Positions 33,780 through 44,914 of a DNA stretch of 64,000 nucleotides are shown here, piece by piece; position 1 is the stretch's first letter; each line of letters starts with the position of its first letter. The stretch spans positions 17,673,151 through 17,737,150 of the forward strand of contig OX155955.1 of assembly GCA_944548615.1 (NCBI GenBank). The letters run 5' to 3'. Made by a program: the position numbers and the translations under genes. Source of the stretch: Micropterix aruncella. Taxonomy: Eukaryota > Arthropoda > Insecta > Lepidoptera > Micropterigidae. The notes beneath the pieces are model-generated. The model saw only the letters and a list, made by a program, of their open reading frames with translations. It was not told the origin of the DNA and searched no databases.

Positions 33780-34750
33780 GCGTTCTATAAAAGTACATAC
33801 ATATTTTGTCTATAATTGGTATTGATCCTCGGTATATGAGATAAGTCACGAAATAATCTCGCAATAGCGATGGGAAGGTAACATAGATAATAAATATCAG
33901 AGGTGCAAAAAATAGTCCAACTCATGTACCAGTCAGACTGTGCACCTACACACATGTAACTGTCATGTCATAATAATAATAATTAATCACCTGTACAGAA
34001 TTGATTGATTGAAAAGCGGATTCGAGACGCGGACTGTAATCACCTATGTGCACCTTGTCGCGCCCGTTGGCACCTCGCAGGACAAGCAACAAATGGTCCA
34101 CCTGACAAGCATTTGATTTATGGGGAACGCGCGCGGTGCGCGCCGCGAGTCGCGCGGCACATCGCGCGCGACGACGCTCGCGCGACGCTCGTCGCGCGCG
34201 CTTTGCGCTGTGTCACTGTCGCGTTGCCGTCGCACGCGCAGATTTATGTGACATGCGCTATTAGCAGGGATCATGTGATGGCTGCCGCGACGTTTCTCTT
34301 CGCAAGCACAATCGCCGCAAATTTTATCTGTAACCGTCAAGTAACCTGTAAAGCAGACCGAAAGAGCCGGTGAACTACCTATGATATATAGAGGCTTTGA
34401 CTGTGACAGCTTTCTCTGAATGGAGTCCAATATAGTCGATAATAATAGAACAGGACGTTAAGAGATAGATTGTGAATGAATGCGGTCAAGTAACGTCTTG
34501 TTGCTATATTGAAATTGATACAATAATGTTTATTCAAGGAAAGAATGTACAGGCTGAGTTTTTTTTGTCAATCTTGTAAATCTCATCTATGTATATAAAA
34601 AAATAAAAAGCGTTGAGTATGCTTTTCCATCTGGAAGTAGGTAAAAAATCGCGATTAAACAATATTCGCGATATTTTATAGATAGATATTCGCGATACTA
34701 CCGCTAGATGGCGCAACGCGCTCGACTTTTTATACTATTTTTACTTGCTT
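33780..34750. other. Spacer containing a CpG-rich core
   Basis: Frames of 122 (+) and 128 (-) codons at 34005-34430 exist only because of the CpG-rich core at 34110-34250. No domain is visible. The rest is AT-rich. Confidence 0.45.
34110..34250. other. Dense CpG cluster with a 12-bp hairpin
   Basis: About 140 bp made largely of CG and GCGC words in an AT-rich neighbourhood. CGCGCGCGACGA (34163-34174) and TCGTCGCGCGCG (34189-34200) form a perfect 12-bp stem with a 14-nt loop. It could be a promoter-type CpG cluster or a simple repeat. Confidence 0.6.
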
Positions 34751-34756
34751 ACCTGC

Positions 34757-35219
34757 TCATACTGATTCACCCACTACAAGGATGTCACAAATAAAAAAAC
34801 TCAACCTGTATATGTCGATACTACACGCCTCAACCACTTCAGTAGGTAAACTGTAGCACTGGTCAATAATCCGGTTGGATAGGAAGTGTTTCCTGGGATT
34901 GGTGTGGAATCGTGTCTTCTTCAGTTTGAAGTTGTGTTCTCGCAAATGGTGCATGTTATTCCGCTTGAAGTTAGTCGACAACTCGAGGAAATTGTAGCAT
35001 CCGCAGAGGATCTTATATATCTCAATGAGGTCACTCCTGATCCGACGATCCTTTCGTGGACAGTTGCAAAGTCTTTTTGCGTATTCCATATTTTTAAAAC
35101 CCAATGGCATCTTGGTTGCTCTGCTCTAGACTCTCTCGAGGAGATCCTCATCGTTCACAAAATGCGAATTCCATATCTGGAATCCAAACTCTAGCATTGG
35201 TCTGATATAGGGTTTTTTA
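34757..35219 (-). pseudogene. LINE reverse transcriptase C-terminal fragment
   Basis: The minus strand reads 'PYIRPMLEFGFQIWNSHF', then 'DLLERV*SRATKMPLGFKNM', 'YAKRLCNCPRKDRRIRSDLI', 'EIYKILCG', 'RKHFLSNRIIDQCYSLP' and 'EVVEACSIDIYR'. This is the familiar LEYxxxVW...LERVQxRATK...RR..GDLIxxYKIL...FFxxRVxxxWNxLP order of CR1-like LINEs. The TAG replaces the usual Q of ERVQ. It is otherwise in frame for about 150 codons. It is a different family from the LINE at 32939-33771. Confidence 0.75.
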
Positions 35220-35224
35220 GAAAA

Positions 35225-36720
35225 TACTGAAAGGACTTAAATATCCTGGATTCGATCAGCTGTTAACTTAAATCAAAATCCAGGTTCATTCATAGCAATG
35301 ATCCCGTTATGAAAGGGCTTTTTCCTAGTTTTACTATAATAATGTACGCTTCCCTGCATCGCATCGCCTCCGGCTGCAAAGAGCGTCCTATCTCTCCCGG
35401 CTAGTATTGACAAAGGGCGCTTATAACATTCCTTCAGGTGGAATTCTTTTGGTCTTTTGTGGTCGCTACCGTCCCCCACCCACTTTGATTAACTTTGATC
35501 TCGGACCGGGCGGTGAGATAAGTACTCTATAGGTAGAGTAACCAAAGAGTTAGAAAAGTAAATACATAATAATAATACTAATATTCTAATACACCTAACT
35601 TATTTTATTAAATAACTACCTGTTCCCGACCACGCGTTGCTGTGTCTCAGTCTGGTTAAAGGGAAAAGAAAGAAAAGCGATAGCACACGTTTTTAATATA
35701 TTCGTATCTGATAAATAATATAGATATATAAAAACAAGCGCGTATTTGGATACGACGTTGTGGCAATCGGTGAAGAACTTTCGGAGATTTGGGATTTTAT
35801 AGAAACGAGAAGTTAATTTTTCTTAATGTAGATAGATCATTTAAAACACACATCTATTGACTTATTCTACTTTATCGGTTTATAAACTAGGTCTCCCCAA
35901 ATTTACGACATTCTCCCCTGTCAACAATTCTAAAGTTGATCACCAAGCATGTTGTGCTTCGCAAATGCCTTTTCTCTGAGCAACAATCTGATTAAGATGA
36001 AAACAATGTAATTTAATATGAGCTTATATTTATTTTTAGGCAGATTGAACTGTATTGTTAAACTGTAACTATAAGTAAGGTACAAAAAGTTCTACTTTTC
36101 GAAAGATGCTATTTTAAACTTTAAGGAATTTCATTACTGGAATTAGCAATGCAAGCACTCGTCTTTGGTAGTTATTTATGAAGGACGGAATGAAAAGTTT
36201 CTCATTATGTATCTACCTGGTACTGAATCTATGCTGACCCAACTATTTGAAGCCGTCAATGTTTTAACATATTATAATTATTCGATATACAAATAATGTT
36301 TACAAGGGTAATTTAAAGAATAAATCGTTATTTTTGAAGCCCTCAGTAGTGTTCTTTGGAACCTTACTTTAAACCTCAGATTCTGTAAAGATAGGTCTGA
36401 TATGTATTTCAATAAGTGGTCATTTCTATGAAATTATGGACTCCAGCAATGCAAAATAAGTCACTCTAAGTTATTCATATCGTAACATATTTGTCAAATG
36501 ATAAAATGTAGCTATAATTTTTAACATATAGTTTCAATAAGAACGTCCCAATTGATTCGCCTGTCAATAGTGAGTCCAAGATATCTTTCAAGCGAAAACT
36601 TCCTCTATCTGATTGCAGTAACAGTCCGGTTGAGGATTGAGCACACACTCATCTGAATGGATTTTAATCATAATACTAGCATTCTGCTTTAGGTTTGAGT
36701 TTTTTTCCCGTGTCCGGGTT
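35225..36720. other. Non-coding spacer
   Basis: A GC-richer patch at 35280-35520 contains no domain I recognise. 35550-36700 is AT-rich without features. Confidence 0.45.
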
Positions 36721-36723
36721 ATT

Positions 36724-37640
36724 TTAATATAATAATATGTCTCTCCAAAAATATGCACTTTGAATGGCCTTATCGTTTACTTCTTGTAGATCCTGGTGTA
36801 TCATAGAGGTAAACAGTTGTGGGCAGGATCGGAGATAGTAATCATCCTGCAGCGTTCCACATATGCATATAGAGTTCTCTGCGTAGCCCCAGCAAACGAG
36901 ATTAGCCCGACATCTTGTCACGCCCACCCTCAGTCGGTTGAGACCGCCCCAGGTGGTGTAGGGGAAATGGAATCCTGGTGCTCTCTGTTCCTTAACATCC
37001 ACGCCAAGTGAAGCCCTGCATTAAGTTACGCGATTCGATGATTGACTCCCATGAAGCGGATGTGTTCGGCTCATGGACGTCTTTCGCGATTTGAGGCAAT
37101 TGTGGTGTTACTCATGTTCGTGAAGTGGGTGTCGTAGATTTTTACGCCTTTAGCCGTTCTGAATCAGCCAGGACATCATGACGTATTGCAGGGGAAGCGA
37201 TGCCGATGATAGGATGTAGGTTTGAGGCAGCCGGAGACAATTCTTGCAGCATCGTTCACAGCAGTATCGACCAGTTTTGCGTGTGTTGATGCACTCCATA
37301 CTGGAGCGGCGTATTCCGCTGCGGAGATGCATAGATCCCGAGCTGAGGTTCTAAGTGTAGCTGGGTTGGCTCCCCATGTACTACCAGTTAGTTTCCCGAT
37401 GATGCTATTTCTCGAAACCACCTTCTGTTTCGTGTTGTGGCAATGAGCTTTCTAAGTTAAAGAGCGGTCGGAGGTCACTCTCAAGTATTTGGGTGCTTCA
37501 CAGTGCTGTAGAGTTTATCCTGTCACCTGTCCATCTGACCATAAGTTTTCAGCTGGCTTGGTGGTTTTTCAGGTGGAAAGCACCAAGCGAGCACCTTGGG
37601 TTTTACTTGTGTTAAGTCTAGAGAGGTTGACAGCGTAGTA
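36724..37640 (-). pseudogene. Jockey/I-like LINE, decayed C-terminal third
   Basis: Read on the minus strand from 37640, pieces in several frames give a degenerate '..CAFHL.N..' segment, then 'SIIGKLTGSTWGANPATLRT', 'SARDLCISAAEYAAPVWSAS', 'THAKLVDTAVNDAARIVSGC', 'LKPT', 'PAIRHDVLADSERLK' and finally 'CGTLQDDYYLRSCPQL' and 'DLQEVNDKAIQSAYFWRD'. The order matches the region after the RT core to the C-terminus of Jockey/I-group LINEs. Many stops and shifts separate the blocks, so it is an old dead copy. Confidence 0.7.
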
Positions 37641-38004
37641 GCGACTTAGTAGGGCTTGAGATGATTTAATATGCGATACTTATGCTTTGACTTCATTCTT
37701 TATGAGACCAGTATTATGCGACCACTTTTCACGACCACAAGTCACGTTGAAGTTTATCCGTCGCCCTGTTTAAATATCAGTCGCATGTAAATAAGGAAGT
37801 GTCGTCGTGATATGTACATATATTTAGCTCTCATATATATTGCCATGCTTCGGTTGTTGAAATAATCAATGAGCAGTTGCTCTGTTAAACCTCTACTTCC
37901 TACGTCTTCAAATAGAAGAATTTTCATATGCTTTTTGTAGTTGAGTGCATAGTTGACATCGTTGGTAAAAGTTAATAAAGTTCAGTTGTACTATTTCCTT
38001 TTAA

Positions 38005-38200
38005 GAATCCGGGTGTCGTCCCGCTGGGTGATTCACCTAGTTATCTAGCGGTTAGGCGTTGATCTCTTAAGGGCGAGTGGCGTAACTAGACAGTGGACTG
38101 TTTTCGTCCCAAGTCTTCTACGCTCATCTCACGGGACATAGAACGATCAAATATCGTCATAACTTCTTGAGGTGATAGTTTCGCACCGTTGTAGTTGACA
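38005..38200 (-). repeat. Repeat family A, copy 5 (partial)
   Basis: The reverse complement starts exactly at the terminus TGTCAACTACAACGGTGCGA (plus 38200) and follows the family through 'GAGCGTAGAAGACTTGGGAC' and 'CAACGCCTAACCGC' to about 38005. Its edge coincides with that of copy 4, which supports a real element end. Confidence 0.75.
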
Positions 38201-38664
38201 GCTCTAGTATTCCCCGATAGGGGCATTAAAAAATGAGAGTTTCATAATATCGAATGGAGGGACTGCGAGGGATGTTGTATTCGCAATAAGTCTGCACCTG
38301 TTCATACGTTAGCAAACAAAGTAAGCAAACTAATCTATATTTTGTACCAAATAATATTACTCGCCTAATCAGATCGAATGGTCACCCTACGCCCACCGAG
38401 GTGAAGCATAAAAGTAAGGCCCAGCTAATATACCTTCGTCTCGCCGTCCGCAGGATTGAAATGGGGATTCAATTTGCCGCCTGGAGGTGGAAAAAGGTTT
38501 GATAATATCCCTCCACTACGTGCACTCATTGTCATTATCATTTTTTCCTCTGTTCGCACCTTTCGCTTTTAGAGACCCCATTGCCGCCATTTAGCCCCGT
38601 TTACGCACCAATTGGCTGACTTCATTAGGATAATGGGAAACTCGCCTTATTTCCAAGTTGGAGC

Positions 38665-38667
<3 letters not shown>

Positions 38668-38707
<40 letters not shown>

Positions 38708-38732
38708 AAAGAAATAGAGAAAGAAGGAGATA
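38668..38732 (+). repeat. (GA)n / GAAA simple repeat
   Basis: A (GA)n run of about 13 units followed by degenerate GAAA/GGAGA words. The counterpart lies at about 61890-61955. Confidence 0.9.
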
Positions 38733-38891
38733 GAAATGGTTCTTCAAAAGCCCTAATACAAGATGTATATATGCCATCACCAAAATTGCAATTAAACACT
38801 ACGAAGTAATAAATTATTATTACATCTACAATGGAAGCAATAGACTGAAATATGTTATTATGAGTGAGTGCCCTGATCTCACGTATACCAA

Positions 38892-39054
<163 letters not shown>

Positions 39055-39619
39055 CAGTGGTAAGGAAAAATATGTTACACTGAAAAACCAGCAGGTCTAG
39101 ATAAAAAATAGATGAATTACGATATTTTAGCATATGTAAAAGAAAGATCACTTTCAAAAATAAATATAGAAATTCTGTGACGATCCAAATAAAAATAGCT
39201 TAGTCTAAATACTGTGAAGTTTTAATAGGGGAAGCGAAAGGGTAAATGAAATTGATATGGAAATACATAAATAATAATTTGGATAAGAAAAAGGGAATGT
39301 TATCTTAAATATACCATTAAATATTCAGAGATATTCTGGACCACCTTTTCAAGAAGTGATTCCATCCATAAAAATAATAAAAATAAGTAGGTTTTTGGGG
39401 GTTTATTTTTGTAAAATTTCATTTTGAAGTTAGAAGATTGTTCTTAGCAGACAGGTCTACTTAAAAATATGAGTTGGAAAGAATTAACAGCTATTTGATT
39501 TCGATTTTAGTTACCGAGGAAAAGGCATTTTTTGTCTGCTTGTTTGTTTCTACTCCTTATTGTAAAATTTCACAATTGGCAGGTTTATTATCATACTTAA
39601 ATCTCTTACAACTAACCCT

Positions 39620-39815
39620 ACTATAAAGTGTTTGTGTGTAAATGTGCGTGTAACATGTGTGTAAGTGTGTGTCTTGTTATTGCACTCTGTCGACAGAATT
39701 GAAATGCGATTCCGTTATTTCAATCCCAACGGAAAATGGTGACCCAGCGGGGAATCGAATTCGGGACCTTACAATGTAAGATCAGGCGACCTAGCCACTA
39801 TGCCACTGGTCCGTG
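39620..39815 (-). repeat. tRNA-derived SINE, within duplicated block copy 1
   Basis: On the minus strand the head begins near 39814 and has an A box TGGCATAGTGGCTAGGTCG (plus 39787-39805) and a B box GAATTCGATTCC (plus 39751-39762), spaced as in a tRNA. A TG-rich tail runs down to about 39620. The fold is no longer a functional tRNA. Confidence 0.75.
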
Positions 39816-40245
39816 TAACTTTAAGATAACTGAAATTTTGTTTTCTTAGTAATAGAGTCCTAAATCACAAAAAGCTCTAGATGATTTTCAATTTAGTTTT
39901 TCATTCAAAATAATCTGCTAAAAACAAAACTTTTTTAAATTTCTAAAGAAACAATTAAAATAATTTATTTTGATTTTATTTGTTTAGTTTGATGATCAGA
40001 ATCGCCCATTTAAAAAGGATTTTAGTCCTAAATACCCTATACGAGAAAATACCAAGACGATAATAAATTTGTCAACTCCGTAATTGCAAAAAAAAACTGC
40101 ATAATTGCGATAAATTCTTTTTAACACCTCCATAGCGTCACGACGCACCTCACCCCAAAAATACCTTGAAAACGTGCGTGGATTCCCGATCCTTGTCGCA
40201 AATGAGGTATTCGTTCGATAACGTGGCTGCCCATAGGTAGTCTAT

Positions 40246-40521
40246 TTAGGGAATCCCATCAGCGCGATAGTATCTCGGCCGTCCGAAGCGCGGCGAAAGA
40301 GCGTAAAAAGGATGCGTTACAAAGGCCCCTTTGGGTGCACGAAACGAGTGGAAGGTGTTAATGTATTGCCAAGACAGGCGGACTTCTAACAGCCCCACAA
40401 AGCGCTGAGAGGACAATGCGAGGGGGCGAAAGGTTCGCCTATTCGCCACGCAGAGGTTAATGTCGGCGGTTATTCGAGTCAGGTGACTCCGGTCAGAGAT
40501 CCCTAAACTGTCGGGGTTCAA
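40246..40521 (-). CDS. Conserved 91-codon open frame of unknown function (copy 1)
   Basis: A GC-rich minus-strand frame ending with TAA. It contains DSLGISDRSHLTRIT, then RFVGLLEVRLSWQYINTFH and RFGRPRYYRADGIP at the end. The 263-bp core differs from copy 2 (63658-63933) at one base, whereas DNA just outside differs by roughly 10%. I do not recognise the family, and the frame has no ATG at its apparent start, so it may be an exon or a non-coding conserved element. No signal peptide or membrane segment is visible. Confidence 0.3.
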   Translation of the reverse strand: MNPDSLGISDRSHLTRITADINLCVANRRTFRPLALSSQRFVGLLEVRLSWQYINTFHSFRAPKGAFVTHPFYALSPRFGRPRYYRADGIP

Positions 40522-40892
40522 CCGTCTAATTTAAATCGAGAACTCACGCTCGGCTAACATACTTTTTTTATTTTATAGTAAACTTACAGATTGTAAATAC
40601 ATGATACTAGTATTTTCAAAACATATTTAAACAAAACAAAGGAGAATGACCAAGAGTGGTCCAAATGTTCACCACTAACGGGACAAATGATGAGGAATAG
40701 TCCACTAAATATACAACTTTCACTAAGACACGAAATAAAAAAGTTGTCAGTGAAATGTTATGACCAATTGAAAAATAAAAGATATTTTTTTTTGCTCATT
40801 AGTCAACTATTTATTTCTATCCATTTTCATGGTATGCAAGTAGCTACACATAAAGTAATAAGACTCAACGCTAGCGTCAGGCGAAACGATTC

Positions 40893-41041
40893 GTGAGACA
40901 TAACACGATTTTTGTCTCTTTCGCACTGGCCCAGGCATGTAAAAACCGGTTGCGTCGGCGCAGCGCACAAAATGGTCTATAATGCTCTCTAGGGTATTAT
41001 ATTCCAAGTGCGAAAGGGACAAAATCGTGTTATCTCTTACC
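40893..41041. mobile_element. Small TIR element (MITE)
   Basis: About 150 bp with inverted ends of ~37 bp. Left GTGAGACATAACACGATTTT and right (reverse complement) GTAAGAGATAACACGATTTT continue into 'TGTC.CTTTCGCACT' on both sides. No target duplication could be fixed with certainty. It has no coding capacity. Confidence 0.6.
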
Positions 41042-41044
41042 CAG

Positions 41045-41690
41045 GCACCACCACCATCACACTACTGGTTTATTTGTCTTTGTCTTATGCAGTCGTTCGT
41101 TTGCTTGCTTTCGGAACGTACTGTGCGTTTTTTATGGTTCTTTACTTGCGACTTTGGCTATCGTATACCAGACTTTTCTGCGATTCTCTACTTGTAAACT
41201 TGTTAATATCATTTCGGAATTTCTGTTTTGGTACGTGGTTGACGGATTGTTCATACATATATTTTTGAGCATTAGGTTTGCAAGGCTCTTTGATTAGCCA
41301 CATCAAGGTTCAGGACCTTTGCTTCCGTCTGCAAGTTCGTCGGCTTTTTCGTTTCCCTCGATTCCTGCATAGCCGGAACCCATCTAAAAGTACTCAATGG
41401 ATTTTAATGTAGTTAATTAGCTTACTAGCCGGTAATTGAAAGATATATTATTATATAAAAATATGTATATAGGTACTAATCTGTCGAGGTGCCAAAAGTC
41501 CTTGAATATGCTCAGTGGTTCCCGGGTGGTTGTCCAGAAACCGCTGAAATAACTTATAATGTCTTCTTTGTAACAAAGCACTTGCATTTTCATAAAAATC
41601 TGGAACAACAAGCCAGACTTGAATCATTCCAAAGCGCTAATTAAAGCTTACGACCATAAGACTGCCTGTGAGTCCTTATCGCTAAATAGG
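41045..41690. other. Non-coding spacer
   Basis: AT-leaning sequence. An 86-codon frame at 41008-41268 is hydrophobic but overlaps the MITE edge and has no family resemblance. Confidence 0.4.
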
Positions 41691-41713
41691 AACAATCTAC
41701 GCATACTGATGGG

Positions 41714-41962
41714 GAGCTCACGGGTCATTGTGGCCTGAACAAACACATGTACAACCTCAAGCTCCGGGATACAAAAATATGCAGGTTCTGCCAAGGGGCA
41801 GAGGAAACTCCCCTGCACCTCATGTGCGAGGGTGGCCCGCTAATGTGTAAAAGATACACTCAGTTGGGTGGTCATTACCTCCAACCTGAGGAGGTAAAAC
41901 AATCTGGCGCCAAAAGCCTGTTGCGGTTCTTAAATGACACGAGGCTTAGCGCAGAACTATAG
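41714..41962 (+). pseudogene. LINE ribonuclease H C-terminal fragment
   Basis: A plus-strand frame reads ELTGHCGLNKHMYNLKLRDT, then KICRFCQGAEETPLHLMCEG and 'SLLRFLNDTRLS' to TAG at 41960. This is the 'LLTGHxxLxxHL...C..C...ET..H.L..C' zinc-knuckle tail that follows the RNase H domain in R1/Jockey/I LINEs. Upstream, 'LNRNNLRILMG' continues the family in a different frame, so a frameshift lies near 41710. Only the tail survives. Confidence 0.75.
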
Positions 41963-42179
41963 TAGGTGGTAAATACAATAGATCAGCAAAGGTTGCAGTG
42001 TTACAAGGCTCATAAAGACCTTAGAAAAACCCCACATAACAAATTAAAAAATAATTAAAAGAAAATAATCTAACAATATCCTTTTCTCCATTACTACTGG
42101 TAAAATTAATTTCACTGTAATCGGATGACCTAGTTAAGAAATATAATAAAACGGAAACAAGAAATCTCGTTGTTAGTAT

Positions 42180-42530
42180 CAGAGAAATCGATAGAGCCAA
42201 GTGTCACGTAGCAATATCGGATGTCTCGGATATTAGCCGGTTGGGCCGAGCACATCTTTCGCAAAGGTTTCCCGCGGCCAATCAAAAGCGTCCGGGTGAT
42301 TTATCACTTCACGGTAATAATTCGAAACAAGCCCCAAGTAGCGGCAGATGTGGCTCTGCCAAGTGCGCCGACAAACGGTCAGCATATTCTTCCGAGGACG
42401 AATTTGTTCGGAGACGTAGGCAGCGCGGCAACAGCAGGTCCAGCGTCCCAGCCTTACTACAGGGGAGATATTGAAGGAAAGATTTACGCGACCGGACTTA
42501 TTTGCATTGTGATATATATATACTGAAATT
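42180..42530 (+). other. Coding-like GC-richer segment, unassigned
   Basis: Two overlapping frames (42221-42526 and 42241-42474). The second reads 'AYSSEDEFVRRRRQRGNSRS', an acidic then arginine-rich stretch that could derive from a retroelement gag-like protein. I cannot support an identity. Confidence 0.3.
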
Positions 42531-42900
42531 AAAATGACCCTGAATCATCAACTTCGGGTTAGAAACATGAGAGCAGCACAAACTGCACTGAGAAATAATA
42601 TGTACGTGGGCTCCTTATAAAATGATGACCCTAACTGCAATAATGGCCAAACAGACATGGTTTCATAAAGACGCTACGCCATGCTTTCTAATATATCAAG
42701 CATAATGGTGTAAACCATTGCCATTACGTCAAACGTCGTTGCCAAAATTTGCGCGTCAAATCTAACTGCCGAAACGCCAAACGTCCTTAATTATCTTTAT
42801 CGATTGTATAAGACGTACAAAAAAAAATGTATTTATCAACCATTAGGTTTGTACCGTCTGGATTATCCGTTGCATTTCGGCGTCTAAAAAGCAAGTGCGA

Positions 42901-44496
42901 TCACTGGTCAACACATTTTTTGTCCCTTTAACAAAAGTAATTAAATCTTATAGGAAATTTCACGCTGATTTCAGATATGTAATTAGTTTTTTTTATTACG
43001 TCAGGTTTTTATGGAATTTATGGAGTTTTACTAAAATATGTATAAATTCATATTTTTTCGTGTGTTATCATTGATACTGAAAAGTCGGATTCTGAGTTCT
43101 CTGTGGAGGTGTCTACTTCTGCTAAGCCTCACTTGTTGAACCAAAATGACCTAAATGATCTGGTACGTGACCTGAATTTATCAAAACTGCAATCAGAAAT
43201 GTTGGGTTCGCGCTTGCAGCAGTGGAATCTTATCGAAAAAGGTACAAAAATCACGCACTTTAGAAACCGGCATCGTCTCTTGGTTCCATATTATGTCATG
43301 GAATACACTTTATGTTACTGTCAAGACATTGAAGGTCTGTTCGCAGCTCTTAGCTTGCAACATAACGCAGCAGATTGGCGACTTTTCATAGACTCATCAA
43401 AAGTAAGTTTGAAAGCAGTTTTAATTCACAACGGAAATACTCAACCGTCCATTCCCCTTGGTCATGCTGCAAACATGAAAGAGAACTATGACAACATGAA
43501 GCTGCTGTTAACAAAAATAAAATACGTAAAATACGAATGGAAAATATGTGGTGATCTAATAAAAGTAATAGGGCCCCTACTAGGAATGCAAACGGGATAC
43601 ACAAAGTATTGTTGTTTTCTGTGCGAGTGGGACAGCAGAGACAGGAAAAACCATTATACCAAGAAGGACTGGTCTACTAGAGAGCACCTTATACCTAGCA
43701 CGAAGAATGTTCACCATGTTCCCTTAGTAAAATCTGAAGATATCTTACTTCCACCCTTACACATTAAATTGGGTTTGATGAAAAAAATTGTAAAAGGCTT
43801 GTCTAAGGATGGAAATGGAATGACTTACTTAAAGCAAAAGTTTCCTAAGATAAGCGACGCAAAAATTAAAGAAGGAATATTCGTGGGACCACAAATAAGG
43901 GAGATCTTGACTGATCTGAATTTTAAAACAGTGTTGAGACCAGATGAGCTAGCCGCTTGGTCGGCCTTCAAGAACGTTGTCGAGAACTTTCTTGGAAATC
44001 ATAAAAGTGAAGACTATATCAGCATTGTATCTGAAATGCTCATGGCCTATAAAAATATGGGATGTAACATGTCACTAAAAATATACTTTCTTCACTCTCA
44101 CTTAATTTTTTTTTCCCGAAAATATGGGAGATGTCAGTGACGAGCACGGCGAACGATTTCACCAGGACATTGCGGCTATGGAGAAGCGTAATCAAAGGAA
44201 AGTGGAGCCCATCTGTGCTGACTGACTATTGCTAGACCCTGCAGAGAGACTCTCAAGATACTCACAAGCGCAAATCAGGAGCAAAACAAATTAAATTGAA
44301 TTAAATTTGAAATTTTGTTAAGTAAGTATCCGTCATATTATGACAGAGTTATGTAAAAACACTTTGTTAAATAATTAAAAAACCTGACCTGTAAAATTTT
44401 TTTTTTGTTTCATTTTGTGTTTAAGGATAGTAAATACATATAAAAAAATTATCTATGCTTTAGGGACTGCACTTAAAAAAAAATGTCGACCAGTGA
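42901..44496 (+). mobile_element. TIR-bounded DNA transposon, probably CACTA/Mirage/Chapaev-like
   Basis: The left end TCACTGGTCAACACATTTTT (42901) and the reverse complement of the right end, TCACTGGTCGACATTTTTTT (to 44496), form matching terminal inverted repeats of about 20 bp. Second inverted matches (GTCAGGTTTTT) lie inside each end. Flanks are GAT and AAT, so no exact target duplication remains, as expected for an old copy. The ~1.6-kb element encloses one decayed gene. CACTG termini and the gene's residue layout suggest the CMC group. This is inference, as the family is poorly described. Confidence 0.6.
43103..44300 (+). pseudogene. Decayed transposase-like protein of a multicopy arthropod family
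   Basis: An open frame of 345 codons (43103-44140; open back to 43046 without an ATG). Landmarks: LLNQNDLNDLVRDLNLSK near the start; FIDSSKVSLKAVLIHNGN (D97); WKICGDLIKVIGPLLGMQ (D151); YCCFLCEWDSRD with H184 (C171-x2-C174...H); ILLPPLHIKLGLMKKIVK; NVVENFLGNHKSEDY; MSLKIYFLHSHL. I know this wording from repeated uncharacterised proteins in aphids, ants and other arthropods. D...D...CxxC...H...E suggests an RNase H-fold transposase. It is dead: an extra T in a T run near 44112 shifts the frame, an extra base near 44200 shifts it again, and a TAG near 44233 replaces a sense codon in the conserved tail, which otherwise runs on to a stop near 44300. Confidence 0.7.
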
Positions 44497-44622
44497 ATCT
44501 TTCTGTTCTACTGATGACGACAGACATTGCGCCCTGATAATGGCAATGCGTTAAAATTCAAAGCAATGGTGTCACTGTAATAACATTATGTGTTATCTCG
44601 TTGCCTCTTATCGAAAAGTTGA

Positions 44623-44914
<292 letters not shown>

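Noticed and set aside
39751..39815. Functional tRNA gene
   Set aside because: A and B boxes are present, but the arms do not fold into a proper cloverleaf and the sequence is repeated with a common tail, as in a SINE.
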